From Bacteroides neonati (GTDB lineage Bacteria > Bacteroidota > Bacteroidia > Bacteroidales > Bacteroidaceae): DNA of 64,000 nucleotides. Below, piece after piece: positions 28,311 through 39,700 of the stretch (the stretch's first letter is position 1; each line of letters starts with the position of its first letter). Location of the stretch: positions 332,814 to 396,813 of the forward strand of contig NZ_HG726021.1 of assembly GCF_000499785.1 (NCBI RefSeq), in the 5' to 3' direction. Made by a program: the position numbers and the translations under genes. The notes beneath the pieces were generated by a model, which saw only the letters and a program-made list of their open reading frames with translations, made no database searches and was not told where the DNA came from.

Positions 28311-31300
28311 TTACTTATACTCTTCCCAGCTCTTGATAGAGATATCGTCGATGCTCATCGTGCAGAAAGCGTGAATGAAAGCACTAGCCAAACGAGCATT
28401 GGTAATCAACGGAATATTCAGGTCGATGGCTGCCCGACGGATTTTATATCCATTGGTCAACTCACCTGCCGAAAGATTCTTCGGGATGTTTACCACCATG
28501 TCTATTTGCTTCTCGTGCAACATATCGAGTGCCTGTGGCTTGCCGCTTTCGCTAGGCCAGTACACCAATGTACATTCGATACCATTCTCAACCAACGCTT
28601 TGTATGTACCTCCGGTAGCAAACAGGCTATAGCCTTTGTCTACCAACATGCGGGCAGCAGCCATCATATCGACCTTTTGCTTAGGCGTACCCGTAGAGAG
28701 TAGAATGTTCTTTTTAGGAATACGGTAACCAACCGAAAGCATTGATTTAAGTACTGCACACGAGGTATCGTCGCCAATACAACCTACCTCGCCGGTAGAT
28801 GCCATATCTACACCCAGCACAGGGTCGGCCTTTTGCAAACGACTAAAAGAGAATTGCGAAGCCTTGATACCGACATAGTCCAGATCGAATAGGTTCTTCG
28901 ATGGTTTCTCGACAGGTAGACCAAGCATCACCTTGGTGGCCAACTCGATAAAGTTGATCTTAAGCACTTTGCTCACAAAGGGGAACGAGCGAGAGGCACG
29001 TAGATTACACTCAATCACTTTGATATCGTTCTCGCGAGCCAGGTACTGTATGTTAAACGGACCGGAGATATTAAGTTCCTTGGCAATCTCGCGACTGATA
29101 CGTTTGATACGACGAACCGTTTCGACATAGAGTTTCTGCGGAGGGAACTGAATAGTGGCATCACCCGAATGTACACCTGCAAACTCAATATGTTCGGAGA
29201 TGGCATAGGCTACAATCTCACCGTTGCAGGCTACTGCGTCCATTTCTACTTCTTTGGCGTGTTCGATAAACTGGCTCACCACCACCGGGTGTTTCTTAGA
29301 AACATTGGCAGCAAGTTGCAAGAAGCGTTCCAACTCTTCCTGGTTGGAACATACATTCATAGCGGCACCACTCAATACGTATGAGGGACGAACCAGTACA
29401 GGAAATCCTACCTCTTCGACAAACTCATTGATATCCGACAATGAAGTCAACTCACGCCAGCGAGGCTGATCGACTCCGATACGATCGAGCATAGCCGAGA
29501 ACTTCTCGCGGTCTTCGGCATTGTCAATACTCTTGGCAGTCGTACCCAAGATAGGCACTTGTTGATGATCGAGGCGTAAAGCCAAGTTGTTAGGTATCTG
29601 TCCACCGGTCGATACAATGACACCGTGCGGATTCTCCAGTTCGAGGATATCCATCACACGCTCAAAGGTAAGTTCGTCAAAGTACAAACGATCGCACATA
29701 TCATAGTCGGTCGATACTGTTTCGGGGTTGTAGTTGATCATCACCGAGCGGAAGCCCTCCTTGCGGATAGTCTCCAATGCCTGCACACCACACCAGTCAA
29801 ACTCTACCGACGAACCGATACGGTAAGCACCCGAGCCGAGTACCACGATGGAACGATGATCGCCCAGATAGGTAACATCATTGGTCACACCGCTGTAGGT
29901 AAGGTATAGGTAGTTGGTCTGTGCGGGAAACTCTCCTGCCAGCGTATCAATCTGCTTCACAACAGGCACAATACCGAGTTTCTTACGATAAGCACGTACC
30001 TGCAAAAGAGCTGCTTCCATATCGTTGTCGAAACCCAGAGCGCGTGCTATCTGGAAGTCAGAGAAACCTTGTCGTTTCGCTTTGCCAAGCAGTTCGCTAC
30101 TTAGCTGTTCGGTAGCAATGGCCGATGATTCGTCCGAAGCAGCACTACTCTTAGCGAGCTGCTCCAGCTCTTCGGCTGTATCGACAATGTTCATCAGCTT
30201 TTGCAGGAACCATTTGTCAATCTTGGTCAGGTCGTGTATCTGATCAATGGTATATCCGGCACGGAAGGCTTTCGATATCACGAAAATACGTTTATCGGTA
30301 GGCTCGCGCAGTGCCTTATCTACATCTTCAATAACGAGTTCTTTGTTGGCAACGAAACCGTGCATACCTTGTCCGATCATACGCAGACCTTTCTGAATAG
30401 CTTCTTCGAACGTGCGCCCAATGGCCATTACCTCGCCTACCGACTTCATCGATGAACCCAGTTCCTTATCTACACCGTGAAACTTGCCTAAGTCCCAACG
30501 GGGTATTTTACACACCACATAGTCGAGTGCCGGTTCAAAGAAGGCCGTAGTGGTTTTCGTTACCGAATTCTTAAGGTCGAACAGTCCGTAACCCAATCCG
30601 AGTTTGGCAGCAACAAAGGCCAGCGGATAACCGGTAGCTTTCGAAGCCAAAGCAGACGAACGGCTCAAACGAGCGTTAACCTCAATCACCCGATAGTCTT
30701 CACTTTCGGGATCGAATGCATATTGTACGTTACATTCGCCTACGATACCGATGTGGCGGATGATACGAATGGCAAGTTCGCGCAATTTATGATATTCGGC
30801 ATTGGTCAATGTTTGCGAAGGGGCGATCACAATACTTTCGCCTGTATGGATACCCAATGGGTCGAAGTTCTCCATGTTACACACGGTGATGCAGTTGTCG
30901 AAACGGTCGCGTACCACCTCGTATTCCACTTCTTTCCATCCACGCAATGATTTCTCGACAAGTACCTGAGGAGAGAAGGCAAAAGCCTTTTCGACCAATA
31001 TATTGAGTTCGGCTTCGTTGTCACAGAAACCGGATCCAAGTCCACCGAGAGCATAAGCTGCACGCACAATAACCGGATAACCCAGTTCTGCAGCAGCACG
31101 ACGAGCATCCTTCAGGTTCTCTACAGCCTCGCTCTGAATGGTCTTCACATCAATCTCGTTGAGCTTGTTCACAAACAGCTCGCGGTCTTCGGTGTCGATA
31201 ATGGCTTGTACAGGTGTACCCAATACACGTACATTGTATTTTTCAAGCGTTCCTTCACGATACAAGGCGACTCCACAGTTCAGTGCCGTTTGTCCGCCAA

Positions 31301-31562
31301 AAGCAAGCATGATGCCGTCGGGCTTCTCCTTCTGAATCACCTTCTCAACAAAGTAAGGAGTAACGGGAAGGAAATAAATCTGATCGGCCACTCCTTCGGA
31401 TGTTTGAACCGTAGCAATGTTGGGATTGATCAAAATGGTTTCAATACCTTCTTCTTTGAGGGCTTTGAGGGCTTGAGAACCTGAATAGTCAAACTCACCT
31501 GCTTCACCAATCTTGAGAGCACCCGAGCCCAATAGAAGTACTTTCTTTATATTATCTTTCAT
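28311..31562 (-). CDS. carB: Carbamoyl-phosphate synthase large subunit
   Basis: This 1083-residue enzyme makes carbamoyl phosphate for arginine and pyrimidines from bicarbonate, ATP and ammonia delivered by CarA. It has the duplicated ATP-grasp architecture: first half about 1-400 (NPNIATVQTS, AFGGQTALNCG, GLGSGFCDNE), an oligomerisation region about 400-550, second half about 560-940 (GSGAYRIGSSVEFDW, MINYNPETVSTDYD, STGGQIPNNLA) and a C-terminal MGS-like allosteric domain about 950-1083 (LFATGGTYKAL). Length matches the family. It starts 4 bases after carA and ends the glmS-purF-carA-carB operon. Confidence 0.97.
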   Translation of the reverse strand: MKDNIKKVLLLGSGALKIGEAGEFDYSGSQALKALKEEGIETILINPNIATVQTSEGVADQIYFLPVTPYFVEKVIQKEKPDGIMLAFGGQTALNCGVALYREGTLEKYNVRVLGTPVQAIIDTEDRELFVNKLNEIDVKTIQSEAVENLKDARRAAAELGYPVIVRAAYALGGLGSGFCDNEAELNILVEKAFAFSPQVLVEKSLRGWKEVEYEVVRDRFDNCITVCNMENFDPLGIHTGESIVIAPSQTLTNAEYHKLRELAIRIIRHIGIVGECNVQYAFDPESEDYRVIEVNARLSRSSALASKATGYPLAFVAAKLGLGYGLFDLKNSVTKTTTAFFEPALDYVVCKIPRWDLGKFHGVDKELGSSMKSVGEVMAIGRTFEEAIQKGLRMIGQGMHGFVANKELVIEDVDKALREPTDKRIFVISKAFRAGYTIDQIHDLTKIDKWFLQKLMNIVDTAEELEQLAKSSAASDESSAIATEQLSSELLGKAKRQGFSDFQIARALGFDNDMEAALLQVRAYRKKLGIVPVVKQIDTLAGEFPAQTNYLYLTYSGVTNDVTYLGDHRSIVVLGSGAYRIGSSVEFDWCGVQALETIRKEGFRSVMINYNPETVSTDYDMCDRLYFDELTFERVMDILELENPHGVIVSTGGQIPNNLALRLDHQQVPILGTTAKSIDNAEDREKFSAMLDRIGVDQPRWRELTSLSDINEFVEEVGFPVLVRPSYVLSGAAMNVCSNQEELERFLQLAANVSKKHPVVVSQFIEHAKEVEMDAVACNGEIVAYAISEHIEFAGVHSGDATIQFPPQKLYVETVRRIKRISREIAKELNISGPFNIQYLARENDIKVIECNLRASRSFPFVSKVLKINFIELATKVMLGLPVEKPSKNLFDLDYVGIKASQFSFSRLQKADPVLGVDMASTGEVGCIGDDTSCAVLKSMLSVGYRIPKKNILLSTGTPKQKVDMMAAARMLVDKGYSLFATGGTYKALVENGIECTLVYWPSESGKPQALDMLHEKQIDMVVNIPKNLSAGELTNGYKIRRAAIDLNIPLITNARLASAFIHAFCTMSIDDISIKSWEEYK

Positions 31563-31566
31563 GCTA

Positions 31567-32679
31567 TTATTTACGAATTAATGAAACAAACTCATCGAAC
31601 AGAAACTCTGTATCCGTAGGGCCGCTAGCCGCTTCGGGGTGGAACTGAGCCGAGAACCAAGGATTCTTCTTGTGACGGATACCTTCGTTCGAACCATCGT
31701 TCATATTGATGAAGAGTGGCTCCCAGTCGGCACCGAGCGTAGTATTATCTACGGCATAACCGTGGTTCTGCGAAGTGATGAAACAACGATCAGTACCAAC
31801 CATACGCACGGGCTGATTGTGGCTGCGGTGTCCGTACTTCAGTTTGTAAATCGTTGCTCCTCCAGCTTTCGACAGCAACTGGTTGCCCATACAAATACCA
31901 AATATCGGGAGTGATTCATTCGCCATTGCCTTGCGGATGTTCTGCACGGCAGCATCGCAGGTATCAGGATCGCCCGGGCCGTTACTGATGAAAAGAGCAT
32001 CGAACTCTAGCGTGTTATAGTCATAATCCCAAGGCACACGAATCACCTCAACGTTACGTTTCAGTAGGCAGCGAATAATATTAGCTTTCACACCACAATC
32101 TACCAGCACGACTCTTTTGTGCGGTCCGTCGGTTGCCGGAGTATAGGTGATTACTTCTTTGCAACTTACTTTATCCACAAAGTTTACTTCATCATACACA
32201 AAGGCTGCATCCGTTGCGGCATCAGCTTTATCGCCCGATACTTCATCATCAAACTCGATGCGTCCCATCATCACTCCATGCTCGCGAAGAACCTTAGTCA
32301 ATTCACGCGTATCTACCCCCGTAATGCCAGGTATCTGTTCGCGCTTCAACCAATCGCCCAAACTCTCTGCTGCATTCCAATGGCTAAACGCTTCGGAATA
32401 GTCACTCACGATAATCGCCTGTGCATGAATACGCTCGCTCTCCATGAACGTAGGCAATCCATTGGACTCGATCGTGAAAGGCGGAACACCATAGTTACCC
32501 ACCAATGGGTAAGTGAGGGTCATCAATTGCCCGGCATACGAGGGGTCTGTAAGACTCTCCGGATAACCGGTCATGGCGGTATTAAACACTACTTCGCCCG
32601 CCACCGGCTTCTCGTAGCCAAACGACTTGCCGCTAAAACGGCTCCCGTCGTTAAGGATTAAAGTTACATTTCGCATCAC
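31567..32679 (-). CDS. carA: Carbamoyl-phosphate synthase small (glutaminase) subunit
   Basis: This 370-residue subunit hydrolyses glutamine and channels ammonia to CarB. An N-terminal CPSase small-chain domain (about 1-150) is followed by a class I glutamine amidotransferase domain (about 188-368). The nucleophile is C263 in FGICMGNQLLS, where most family members have histidine at the asparagine position, and the His-Glu pair is in SAQFHPEAASGP. Two adjacent methionines start the frame; either may be used. It lies 28 bases after purF and 4 bases before carB. Confidence 0.96.
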   Translation of the reverse strand: MMRNVTLILNDGSRFSGKSFGYEKPVAGEVVFNTAMTGYPESLTDPSYAGQLMTLTYPLVGNYGVPPFTIESNGLPTFMESERIHAQAIIVSDYSEAFSHWNAAESLGDWLKREQIPGITGVDTRELTKVLREHGVMMGRIEFDDEVSGDKADAATDAAFVYDEVNFVDKVSCKEVITYTPATDGPHKRVVLVDCGVKANIIRCLLKRNVEVIRVPWDYDYNTLEFDALFISNGPGDPDTCDAAVQNIRKAMANESLPIFGICMGNQLLSKAGGATIYKLKYGHRSHNQPVRMVGTDRCFITSQNHGYAVDNTTLGADWEPLFINMNDGSNEGIRHKKNPWFSAQFHPEAASGPTDTEFLFDEFVSLIRK

Positions 32680-32707
32680 ACTGATTCTATATTACGATAT
32701 TACGATT

Positions 32708-34591
32708 TTAAAATTGATATCCTTGCTCGATGTAGCTGATAAAAGCTTCGTTGAGCAGTTTCACTCCACCCGGTGTGGGATAGTCGCCACTAAAGTACCA
32801 GTCGCCCCGGTGATCGGGACAAGCCTCGTGCAACCCACTAATGGGTTGATAGACGATTTCGACTTTCGCCTTCGTTCCTTTGGGAGTGAGCAGTTCTACC
32901 ATCTTGGCAGATATTTCTTCATCGGTAAAGGGAGCATAAATCTCCTTTACATGATTGATCATTTGTTCTTTAGGAAGATTCACCTGATCTTTCGACTTGC
33001 GGTAAGCAGCTTCAATCACATCCTTCATCTCCCGTTCTTTGAGCAGTTCGATAGCGGCACGGAAGGCGATAAACTCACTCATGCGTGCCATATCAATGCC
33101 ATAATAATCGGGGTAACGCACCTGCGGCGAAGAAGACACAATAACTATTTTCTTGGGTCCTAAGCGGTCGAGAATACTGATAATACTCTGTTTTAAGGTG
33201 GTTCCACGTACAATGCTGTCGTCGATAATCACCAGGTTATCGATCCCTGCCCGCAGGCTACCATAAGTGATGTCGTATACATGAGCTGCCAGATCATTGC
33301 GGGTATTCCCTTCGGCAATGAACGTACGCAGTTTGATGTCTTTGATAGCTACCTTTTCACTACGAATGCGACGCGAGAGTATCGCTTCCAACTCTTCGAG
33401 ATTGGCATGATGCCCTAAATCGGCTATCTGTCGCACTTTCTCTTCATTCAGGTAATCGTCGAGTCCTTGTAGCATGCCGTAGAAAGCCACCTCGGCGGTA
33501 TTGGGAATAAAAGAGAATACGGTATGATCCAGATCATTATCAATTGCTTTGAGAATGCGCGGAACCAAGGTTTCGCCTAAGCGTTTGCGTTCTCTGTAGA
33601 TTTCCACATCACTACCGCGTGAGAAATAGATTCGCTCGAACGAGCAAGCCTTCTTTTGGCGGGCTTTGTTTATTTGTGCCGTACGCAATTGCCCCGCCTT
33701 GTCAATAAACACAGCCTGTCCCGGTTGCAATTCTTTGATCTCTTCGAAAGGAACGTTGAGTGCAGTCTGTATTACCGGACGCTCAGAGGCTATCACGGCA
33801 ATCTCATCGTCTTTGTACCAGAAAGCCGGACGAATACCCCACGGATCGCGCAATGCAAAGGATTCTCCGCTTCCGGTCAGTCCGCAGATGACATATCCCC
33901 CATCCCACTCACGGCTCGAAGTACGCAACACGTTGGCCAGGTCGATATGCTCTTCGATGTAGTGGGTTACTCCCATACCCGTCAGCCCTTCGGCTTCGGC
34001 TTGATTGAAAAGACGCTCTACTTCACGGTCGAGACGATGCCCCACCTGTTCGAGCATGATGTACGTATCGGCATATTTGCGCGGATGCTGCCCGATGGCT
34101 GTAATACGGGCAAATATCTCATCGACATTGGTCATATTGAAGTTACCGCAGAGAGCCAGATTCTTGGCACGCCAGTTATTCCTTCTTAAAAAAGGATGTA
34201 CGTAAGAGAGCCCCGACCGTCCGGTAGTACTGTAACGCAAGTGCCCCATATAAGCCTCGCCGGCAAAAGGGAGTTCGCGTTTGGCGTAGTTGGCATCGTG
34301 CAGTTGCTCGTTACTTAATCCTTTGAAATTACTCTGTACAGCATCAAATATCTCGGTGATTGCTCCCGATCCCATGGCGCGTTCACGAAACATATATTCC
34401 TCTCCGGGATTGGCTTCTAGCTTGACACAAGCCAAACCGGCTCCTTCTTGTCCACGGTTATGTTGTTTCTCCATCAGTAGATAGAGTTTGTTTAAGCCAT
34501 ACATCCACGTTCCATACTTTTTCTCGTAGTAATCGAGTGGTTTCAAAAGGCGTATCATCGCTACGCCGCATTCATGTTTTAATGGTTCCAT
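32708..34591 (-). CDS. purF: Amidophosphoribosyltransferase-like protein, long form
   Basis: This 627-residue enzyme has an N-terminal class II glutaminase domain and a C-terminal phosphoribosyltransferase domain; PurF makes phosphoribosylamine, the first step of purine synthesis. The predicted nucleophile cysteine is C8 (HECGVAMIRL) behind a short leader, and the PRPP-binding loop is VIIDDSIVRGTTLKQS. It is clearly longer than the usual 470-510 residues, with additional segments in and after the PRPP domain, so it may be a Bacteroidetes-specific paralogue with altered regulation. Its ATG overlaps the glmS stop codon by one base (TAATG), implying coupled translation. Confidence 0.85.
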   Translation of the reverse strand: MEPLKHECGVAMIRLLKPLDYYEKKYGTWMYGLNKLYLLMEKQHNRGQEGAGLACVKLEANPGEEYMFRERAMGSGAITEIFDAVQSNFKGLSNEQLHDANYAKRELPFAGEAYMGHLRYSTTGRSGLSYVHPFLRRNNWRAKNLALCGNFNMTNVDEIFARITAIGQHPRKYADTYIMLEQVGHRLDREVERLFNQAEAEGLTGMGVTHYIEEHIDLANVLRTSSREWDGGYVICGLTGSGESFALRDPWGIRPAFWYKDDEIAVIASERPVIQTALNVPFEEIKELQPGQAVFIDKAGQLRTAQINKARQKKACSFERIYFSRGSDVEIYRERKRLGETLVPRILKAIDNDLDHTVFSFIPNTAEVAFYGMLQGLDDYLNEEKVRQIADLGHHANLEELEAILSRRIRSEKVAIKDIKLRTFIAEGNTRNDLAAHVYDITYGSLRAGIDNLVIIDDSIVRGTTLKQSIISILDRLGPKKIVIVSSSPQVRYPDYYGIDMARMSEFIAFRAAIELLKEREMKDVIEAAYRKSKDQVNLPKEQMINHVKEIYAPFTDEEISAKMVELLTPKGTKAKVEIVYQPISGLHEACPDHRGDWYFSGDYPTPGGVKLLNEAFISYIEQGYQF

Positions 34592-36435
34592 TATTCTACT
34601 GTTACTGATTTTGCTAAATTTCTCGGTTGATCCACATCCATTCCTTTACACACGGCTATGTGATATGCCAGCAATTGAAGAGGTATTGTTGTTAATAACG
34701 AATCTAAACACTCCAATGTTTCGGGCAATTCAATACAGCAGTCGGCTATTTGGCGAATGATGGTATCTCCTTTCGTCACAATGGCAATTACCTTGCCTTT
34801 GCGCGCTTTAATCTCTTGTATATTACTGATTACCTTTTCGTACAGTCCGTTGTGCGTCGCAATGACTACTACCGGCATTTTGGCATCAATCAAGGCAATA
34901 GGCCCATGCTTCATCTCTGCTGCCGGATAACCTTCGGCATGTATGTACGAAATCTCTTTTAATTTCAATGCTCCTTCCAAAGCTACCGGATAGCTATATC
35001 CGCGTCCCAGATAGATGAAATTATGAGCATACGTAAATATCTTGGCAAGTTCTGCAATCTGATCGTTCAATGCCATGACCTCTTTCATCTTTGCCGGTAT
35101 ATTGCCCAACTCTTGTAAAATAGCTAAAAATGCCGGTTCGCTCAATGTTTGTTTTTCGCGCGCCAACGTTAGTGCCAACATAGTCAAGACAGTAACCTGC
35201 CCTGTAAAAGCTTTGGTTGAAGCCACTCCTATCTCCGGACCAACATGGATATACGAACCCGTATGAGTAGCCCGCGGAATAGACGAACCAATTGCATTGC
35301 AGATTCCATAGATAAAGGCACCCCGGCTCTTGGCCAACTCTACTGCTGCCAAGGTATCGGCTGTTTCACCGCTCTGTGAAATGGCAATCACTACATCGTC
35401 GGCATCAATTACCGGATCGCGATAGCGAAACTCCGATGCATACTCAACCTCTACCGGTATACGGCAAAAGCTCTCTATCAGATGCTTCCCAATCAATGCC
35501 GCATGCCACGAAGTGCCACAAGCTACAATAATAAACCGTTTGGCTCTCAACAGCTTCTCTTTGTGGTCAATCACAGCCGAGAGTACCACATTATTTTTAT
35601 CCAGGTTGATGCGTCCACGCATACAATCGGTGATACAACCGGGCTGTTCGAAAATCTCTTTGAGCATAAAGTGCGGGTATCCGCCTTTCTCGAGCTGTCC
35701 CAGATTAAGCTTCACACGTATCACAGCCGGTATCGTTTCCACATTGCTTAAGTTGACTACCTTCAGTTCTTCGTCTCGGCGAATCACGGCAATTTCTTCA
35801 TCTTCGAGATAAACTACCCGATCGGTGTATTCAACAATAGGAGTAGCGTCCGAAGCAAGAAAGAACTCATCCTCACCAATGCCGATCACCAATGGGCTGC
35901 TTTTACGGGCAGCAATGATTTCATTCGGATGATCCTTCTCTAACACAGCAATGGCATAAGCACCGATTACTTCGCCCAACGCTAGCTGTACGGCTGATAA
36001 AAGATCAAAATGATTGGTGGTTTTGATGTATTCGATGAGTTGAACAAGTACTTCGGTGTCGGTACTACTTTTGAATAGATAGCCTTTGGCTTGGAGCTTT
36101 TCTTTTAGAACTGCGTAGTTTTCGATAATACCGTTATGGATAAGGGCAAGTGTTTCGGAGGTAGAATAATGGGGATGGGCGTTAATGGAACAAGGTTCTC
36201 CGTGGGTGGCCCAACGTGTATGTGCGATACCTATATTACCGGAAATATCTTTCTGCGTGACGAAACTTTCCAAATCGGAAACCCTTCCCTTCGTCTTGTA
36301 GACATTTAATTGATGCTCTTTACTAATCAATGCTACCCCGGCACTGTCATATCCACGATACTCCAGTCGCTTCAGTCCCTTGATGAGGATGGGGTAGGCT
36401 TCTTTATTCCCAATATAACCTACTATTCCACACAT
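34591..36435 (-). CDS. glmS: Glutamine-fructose-6-phosphate aminotransferase (isomerizing)
   Basis: This 614-residue enzyme converts fructose 6-phosphate and glutamine to glucosamine 6-phosphate, the entry to peptidoglycan and LPS amino sugars. The class II glutaminase domain begins MCGIVGYIG, the cysteine becoming the N-terminal nucleophile after methionine removal, so the second methionine (36435) is chosen rather than one two codons earlier. Two SIS sugar-isomerase domains follow (about 285-610; VACGTSWHAALI, AISQSGETADTLAA), ending in NLAKSVTVE as in known GlmS proteins. It is first in the minus-strand operon; no glmS ribozyme-like sequence was recognised in its leader. Confidence 0.97.
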   Translation of the reverse strand: MCGIVGYIGNKEAYPILIKGLKRLEYRGYDSAGVALISKEHQLNVYKTKGRVSDLESFVTQKDISGNIGIAHTRWATHGEPCSINAHPHYSTSETLALIHNGIIENYAVLKEKLQAKGYLFKSSTDTEVLVQLIEYIKTTNHFDLLSAVQLALGEVIGAYAIAVLEKDHPNEIIAARKSSPLVIGIGEDEFFLASDATPIVEYTDRVVYLEDEEIAVIRRDEELKVVNLSNVETIPAVIRVKLNLGQLEKGGYPHFMLKEIFEQPGCITDCMRGRINLDKNNVVLSAVIDHKEKLLRAKRFIIVACGTSWHAALIGKHLIESFCRIPVEVEYASEFRYRDPVIDADDVVIAISQSGETADTLAAVELAKSRGAFIYGICNAIGSSIPRATHTGSYIHVGPEIGVASTKAFTGQVTVLTMLALTLAREKQTLSEPAFLAILQELGNIPAKMKEVMALNDQIAELAKIFTYAHNFIYLGRGYSYPVALEGALKLKEISYIHAEGYPAAEMKHGPIALIDAKMPVVVIATHNGLYEKVISNIQEIKARKGKVIAIVTKGDTIIRQIADCCIELPETLECLDSLLTTIPLQLLAYHIAVCKGMDVDQPRNLAKSVTVE

Positions 36436-36441
36436 ATACAA

Positions 36442-36798
36442 TCCCTAATTTTAATTCTGTTTGCAAAGATACATATTCCTATGACATAAAGATTAGCTTC
36501 TCTGAGCTTATTTGACATAAACATAGAAAAAAGTTGTTTTAATATCAAAACGTTAATTTTTCTATTATTTTTGATACAAAAAGAAATAAATTACAATCAA
36601 CTCAATTATTCTATTCAATACTTTCAAATCGAAGCAAAGATACTACATTATAATTACAATTTATCATAATCTAACTTACTCGTGCGTATAAATGAAATTA
36701 AATACAATAAATAATATATCATTTTGAAATTAAATACGTATATTTGCAAAACATTTTAATGCAAATAAAGTTTCTAATATAGAATAAAGATAGAAATA
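36442..36798. promoter_or_regulatory. Divergent regulatory region between the glmS and gltB operons
   Basis: This AT-rich stretch has no gene. On the minus strand TATCTTTG occurs at 36471-36464 (about 29 bases before the glmS start) and again at 36642-36635, so glmS may have two promoters. On the plus strand TATATTTG (36739-36746) is a -7 box for gltB. Just upstream, TGAAATTAAATAC is repeated exactly at 36694-36706 and 36725-36737, 31 bases apart (about three helical turns), a candidate activator or repressor site. Confidence 0.55.
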
Positions 36799-39700
36799 AT
36801 GAGAAAAGAAAATCTTTTTAGCACCAAAAACAATTGTTTCAATGAACCATTCGGAAACAGACAACAGGGATTGTATAATGCATCCAATGAGCACGACGCT
36901 TGCGGTGTAGGCATGTTGGTAAACATCCACGGCAACAAATCACATGAAATTGTAGAGTCGGCGCTGAAAGTATTAGAAAACATGCGCCACCGAGGAGCCG
37001 AAGGAGCTGATAATAAAACAGGCGACGGAGCAGGTATTCTACTTCAAATACCGCACGAGTTTATCTTACTTCAGGGTATCCCCGTACCGGAAAAAGGACA
37101 ATACGGAACAGGGCTGCTTTTTCTTCCCAAAGAAGAAAAGGCTCAGGCCGAAATGCTAAGTATCCTCATCGAAGAGATAGAGAAAGAGGGACTTACACTG
37201 ATGCATCTACGCAACGTTCCCACCTGCTCTACCGTATTGGGCGAAGCTGCATTAAGTACCGAACCGGACATCAAGCAGGTATTCATTACCGGTTTTACAG
37301 ATAACGCTACACCCGAACATAAACTGTATACCGTTCGCAAGAAGTGCGAAAACCGTATCAGATGTTCAGCCATCCCTGGGCGTGAGATCTTCTATATCGT
37401 ATCACTATCGAGCCAAAGCATCGTTTATAAAGGCATGCTTTCATCCATGCAACTACGCACTTACTTTCCCGACCTTACCAATCCTTATTTCACCAGCGGA
37501 TTGGCTTTGGTGCATTCACGTTTCAGCACCAATACTTTCCCTACGTGGGCATTGGCACAGCCCTTCCGTTTATTGGCACACAACGGAGAGATCAATACCA
37601 TTCGCGGTAACCGCGGCTGGATGGAAGCACGTGAAAGCGTACTCTCCACTCCTATTCTGGGCGATATCCGCGCATTGCATCCTGTGGTACAACCCGATAT
37701 GAGCGATAGTGCTTCGTTGGATAATGTACTCGAGTTTCTCGTTATGTCAGGACTCAGCCTTCCTCATGCTATGGCCATGCTCATACCTGAGTCATTCAAC
37801 GAGAAAAATCCTATTGGAGAGGAGTTGAAAGCTTTTTATGAATACCATTCTATCTTGATGGAACCTTGGGATGGCCCTGCCGCCCTACTCTTTAGTGACG
37901 GACGCTATGCAGGAGGTATGCTCGACCGCAACGGACTGCGCCCAGCTCGTTATCTGATCACACGCAGTGGCATGATGGTAGTAGCTTCTGAGGTGGGAAC
38001 CATCGATATCGAACCGACCGAGATACAAGAGAAGGGACGCCTGCAACCCGGAAAGATATTACTCATCGATACTCGAAAAGGGGAGATTTATTACGATGGT
38101 GAACTAAAAAAACAGCTGGCCGAGGGCGCACCTTATCGTACTTGGCTAGCTACCAACCGCATCGAACTCGACGAACTGAAGAGTGGCCGAAAGGTTGCTC
38201 ATGCAGTAGCAAACTATCCCGGCTTGCTGCGCAACTTTGGTTATTCCAAAGAGGATGTGGAGAAGCTCATCTTACCCATGGCCTCTACCGGTGCAGAACC
38301 CATTCAGTCGATGGGCAACGACACACCTTTGGCCGTACTTTCGACCGAGCCTCAACTACTTTACAACTATTTCAGACAGCAATTTGCCCAAGTCACCAAC
38401 CCACCCATCGACCCTATTCGCGAAGAGCTGGTAATGTCGCTCACCGAATACATTGGCGCGGTAGGAATGAACATTCTCACTCCCAACGAGGGGCATTGCA
38501 AGATGGTACGATTAAATCACCCCATCCTGACCAATACGCAACTCGATATTCTTTGCAACATTCGATACAAAGGCTTCAAAACAATGAAGCTACCCATCCT
38601 TTTCGAAGTATCCGGCGGTACGAGCAGCTTGCAGCAAGCACTCACCCAACTGTGTAAACAGGCAGAGGAGTCTGTTGCCAACGGTGTCAACTACCTGATT
38701 CTCTCCGACCGTGATGTAGATGCTACCCATGCAGCCATTCCCTCCTTACTCGCGGTTAGTGCAGTGCATCACCACCTCATATCGGTCGGTAAACGAGTAC
38801 AAACGGCCTTGATCGTCGAGAGCGGAGAAATTCGCGAAGTGATGCATGCCGCTCTCTTGTTAGGATTCGGAGCCAGTGCACTAAACCCTTATCTGGCTTT
38901 TGCCGTACTTCACGAAGGAGTGACCGCCCAAGAGATTCAACTCGATTATGCCACTGCCGAAAAGAATTACATCAAAGCCATCTGCAAAGGATTGTTGAAG
39001 ATTATGAGCAAGATGGGTATCTCTACCATCCGCTCTTATCGAGGGGCGAAGATATTCGAGGCAGTAGGATTGAGCGAAGAACTAAGTAAAGCTTATTTCG
39101 GAGGATTACATTCAACGATCGGCGGCATCGGTCTTACCGAGATTGCACGCGATGCACTGATTATGCATCGACAAGGATTTGCCGGCGATCTCGCTGCGTT
39201 ATTGCCGCACAAGGGTATATACGCTTTTCGCAAAGATGGCGAACAGCATGCCTGGAATCCCGAAACCATCAGTACGCTGCAACTAGCCACCCGACTGGGT
39301 TCGTACAAGAAATTCAAGGAGTTTACCACGATGGTAGATACCAAAACGACACCCGTATTTCTGCGCGACTTTCTTTCCTTCAAGCATTCGCCCATTTCCA
39401 TCGACCGGGTAGAACCTGTAGAACAAATACTCAAGCGTTTCGTAAGCGGTGCTATGAGCTATGGTTCCATTAGTCGCGAGGCGCACGAGGCAATAGCAGT
39501 AGCCATGAATCAGATTCACGGACGTAGCAATACCGGCGAAGGGGGCGAAGATGCTGCTCGTTTTACCCCACGGGCAGACGGTAGTTCGCTGCGTAGTGCC
39601 ATCAAACAGGTAGCATCGGGACGCTTCGGTGTTACAACCGAATATCTGGTCAATGCCGACGAGATACAGATCAAGATTGCCCAAGGAGCCAAACCGGGTG

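Noticed and set aside
28371..31484. Many open frames on the plus strand through carB
   Set aside because: They are antisense shadows of a well-conserved gene and have no starts, promoters or domains.
36442..36798. glmS ribozyme-type riboswitch in the glmS leader
   Set aside because: The leader before 36435 is short and AT-rich, with promoter boxes but no recognisable ribozyme core.
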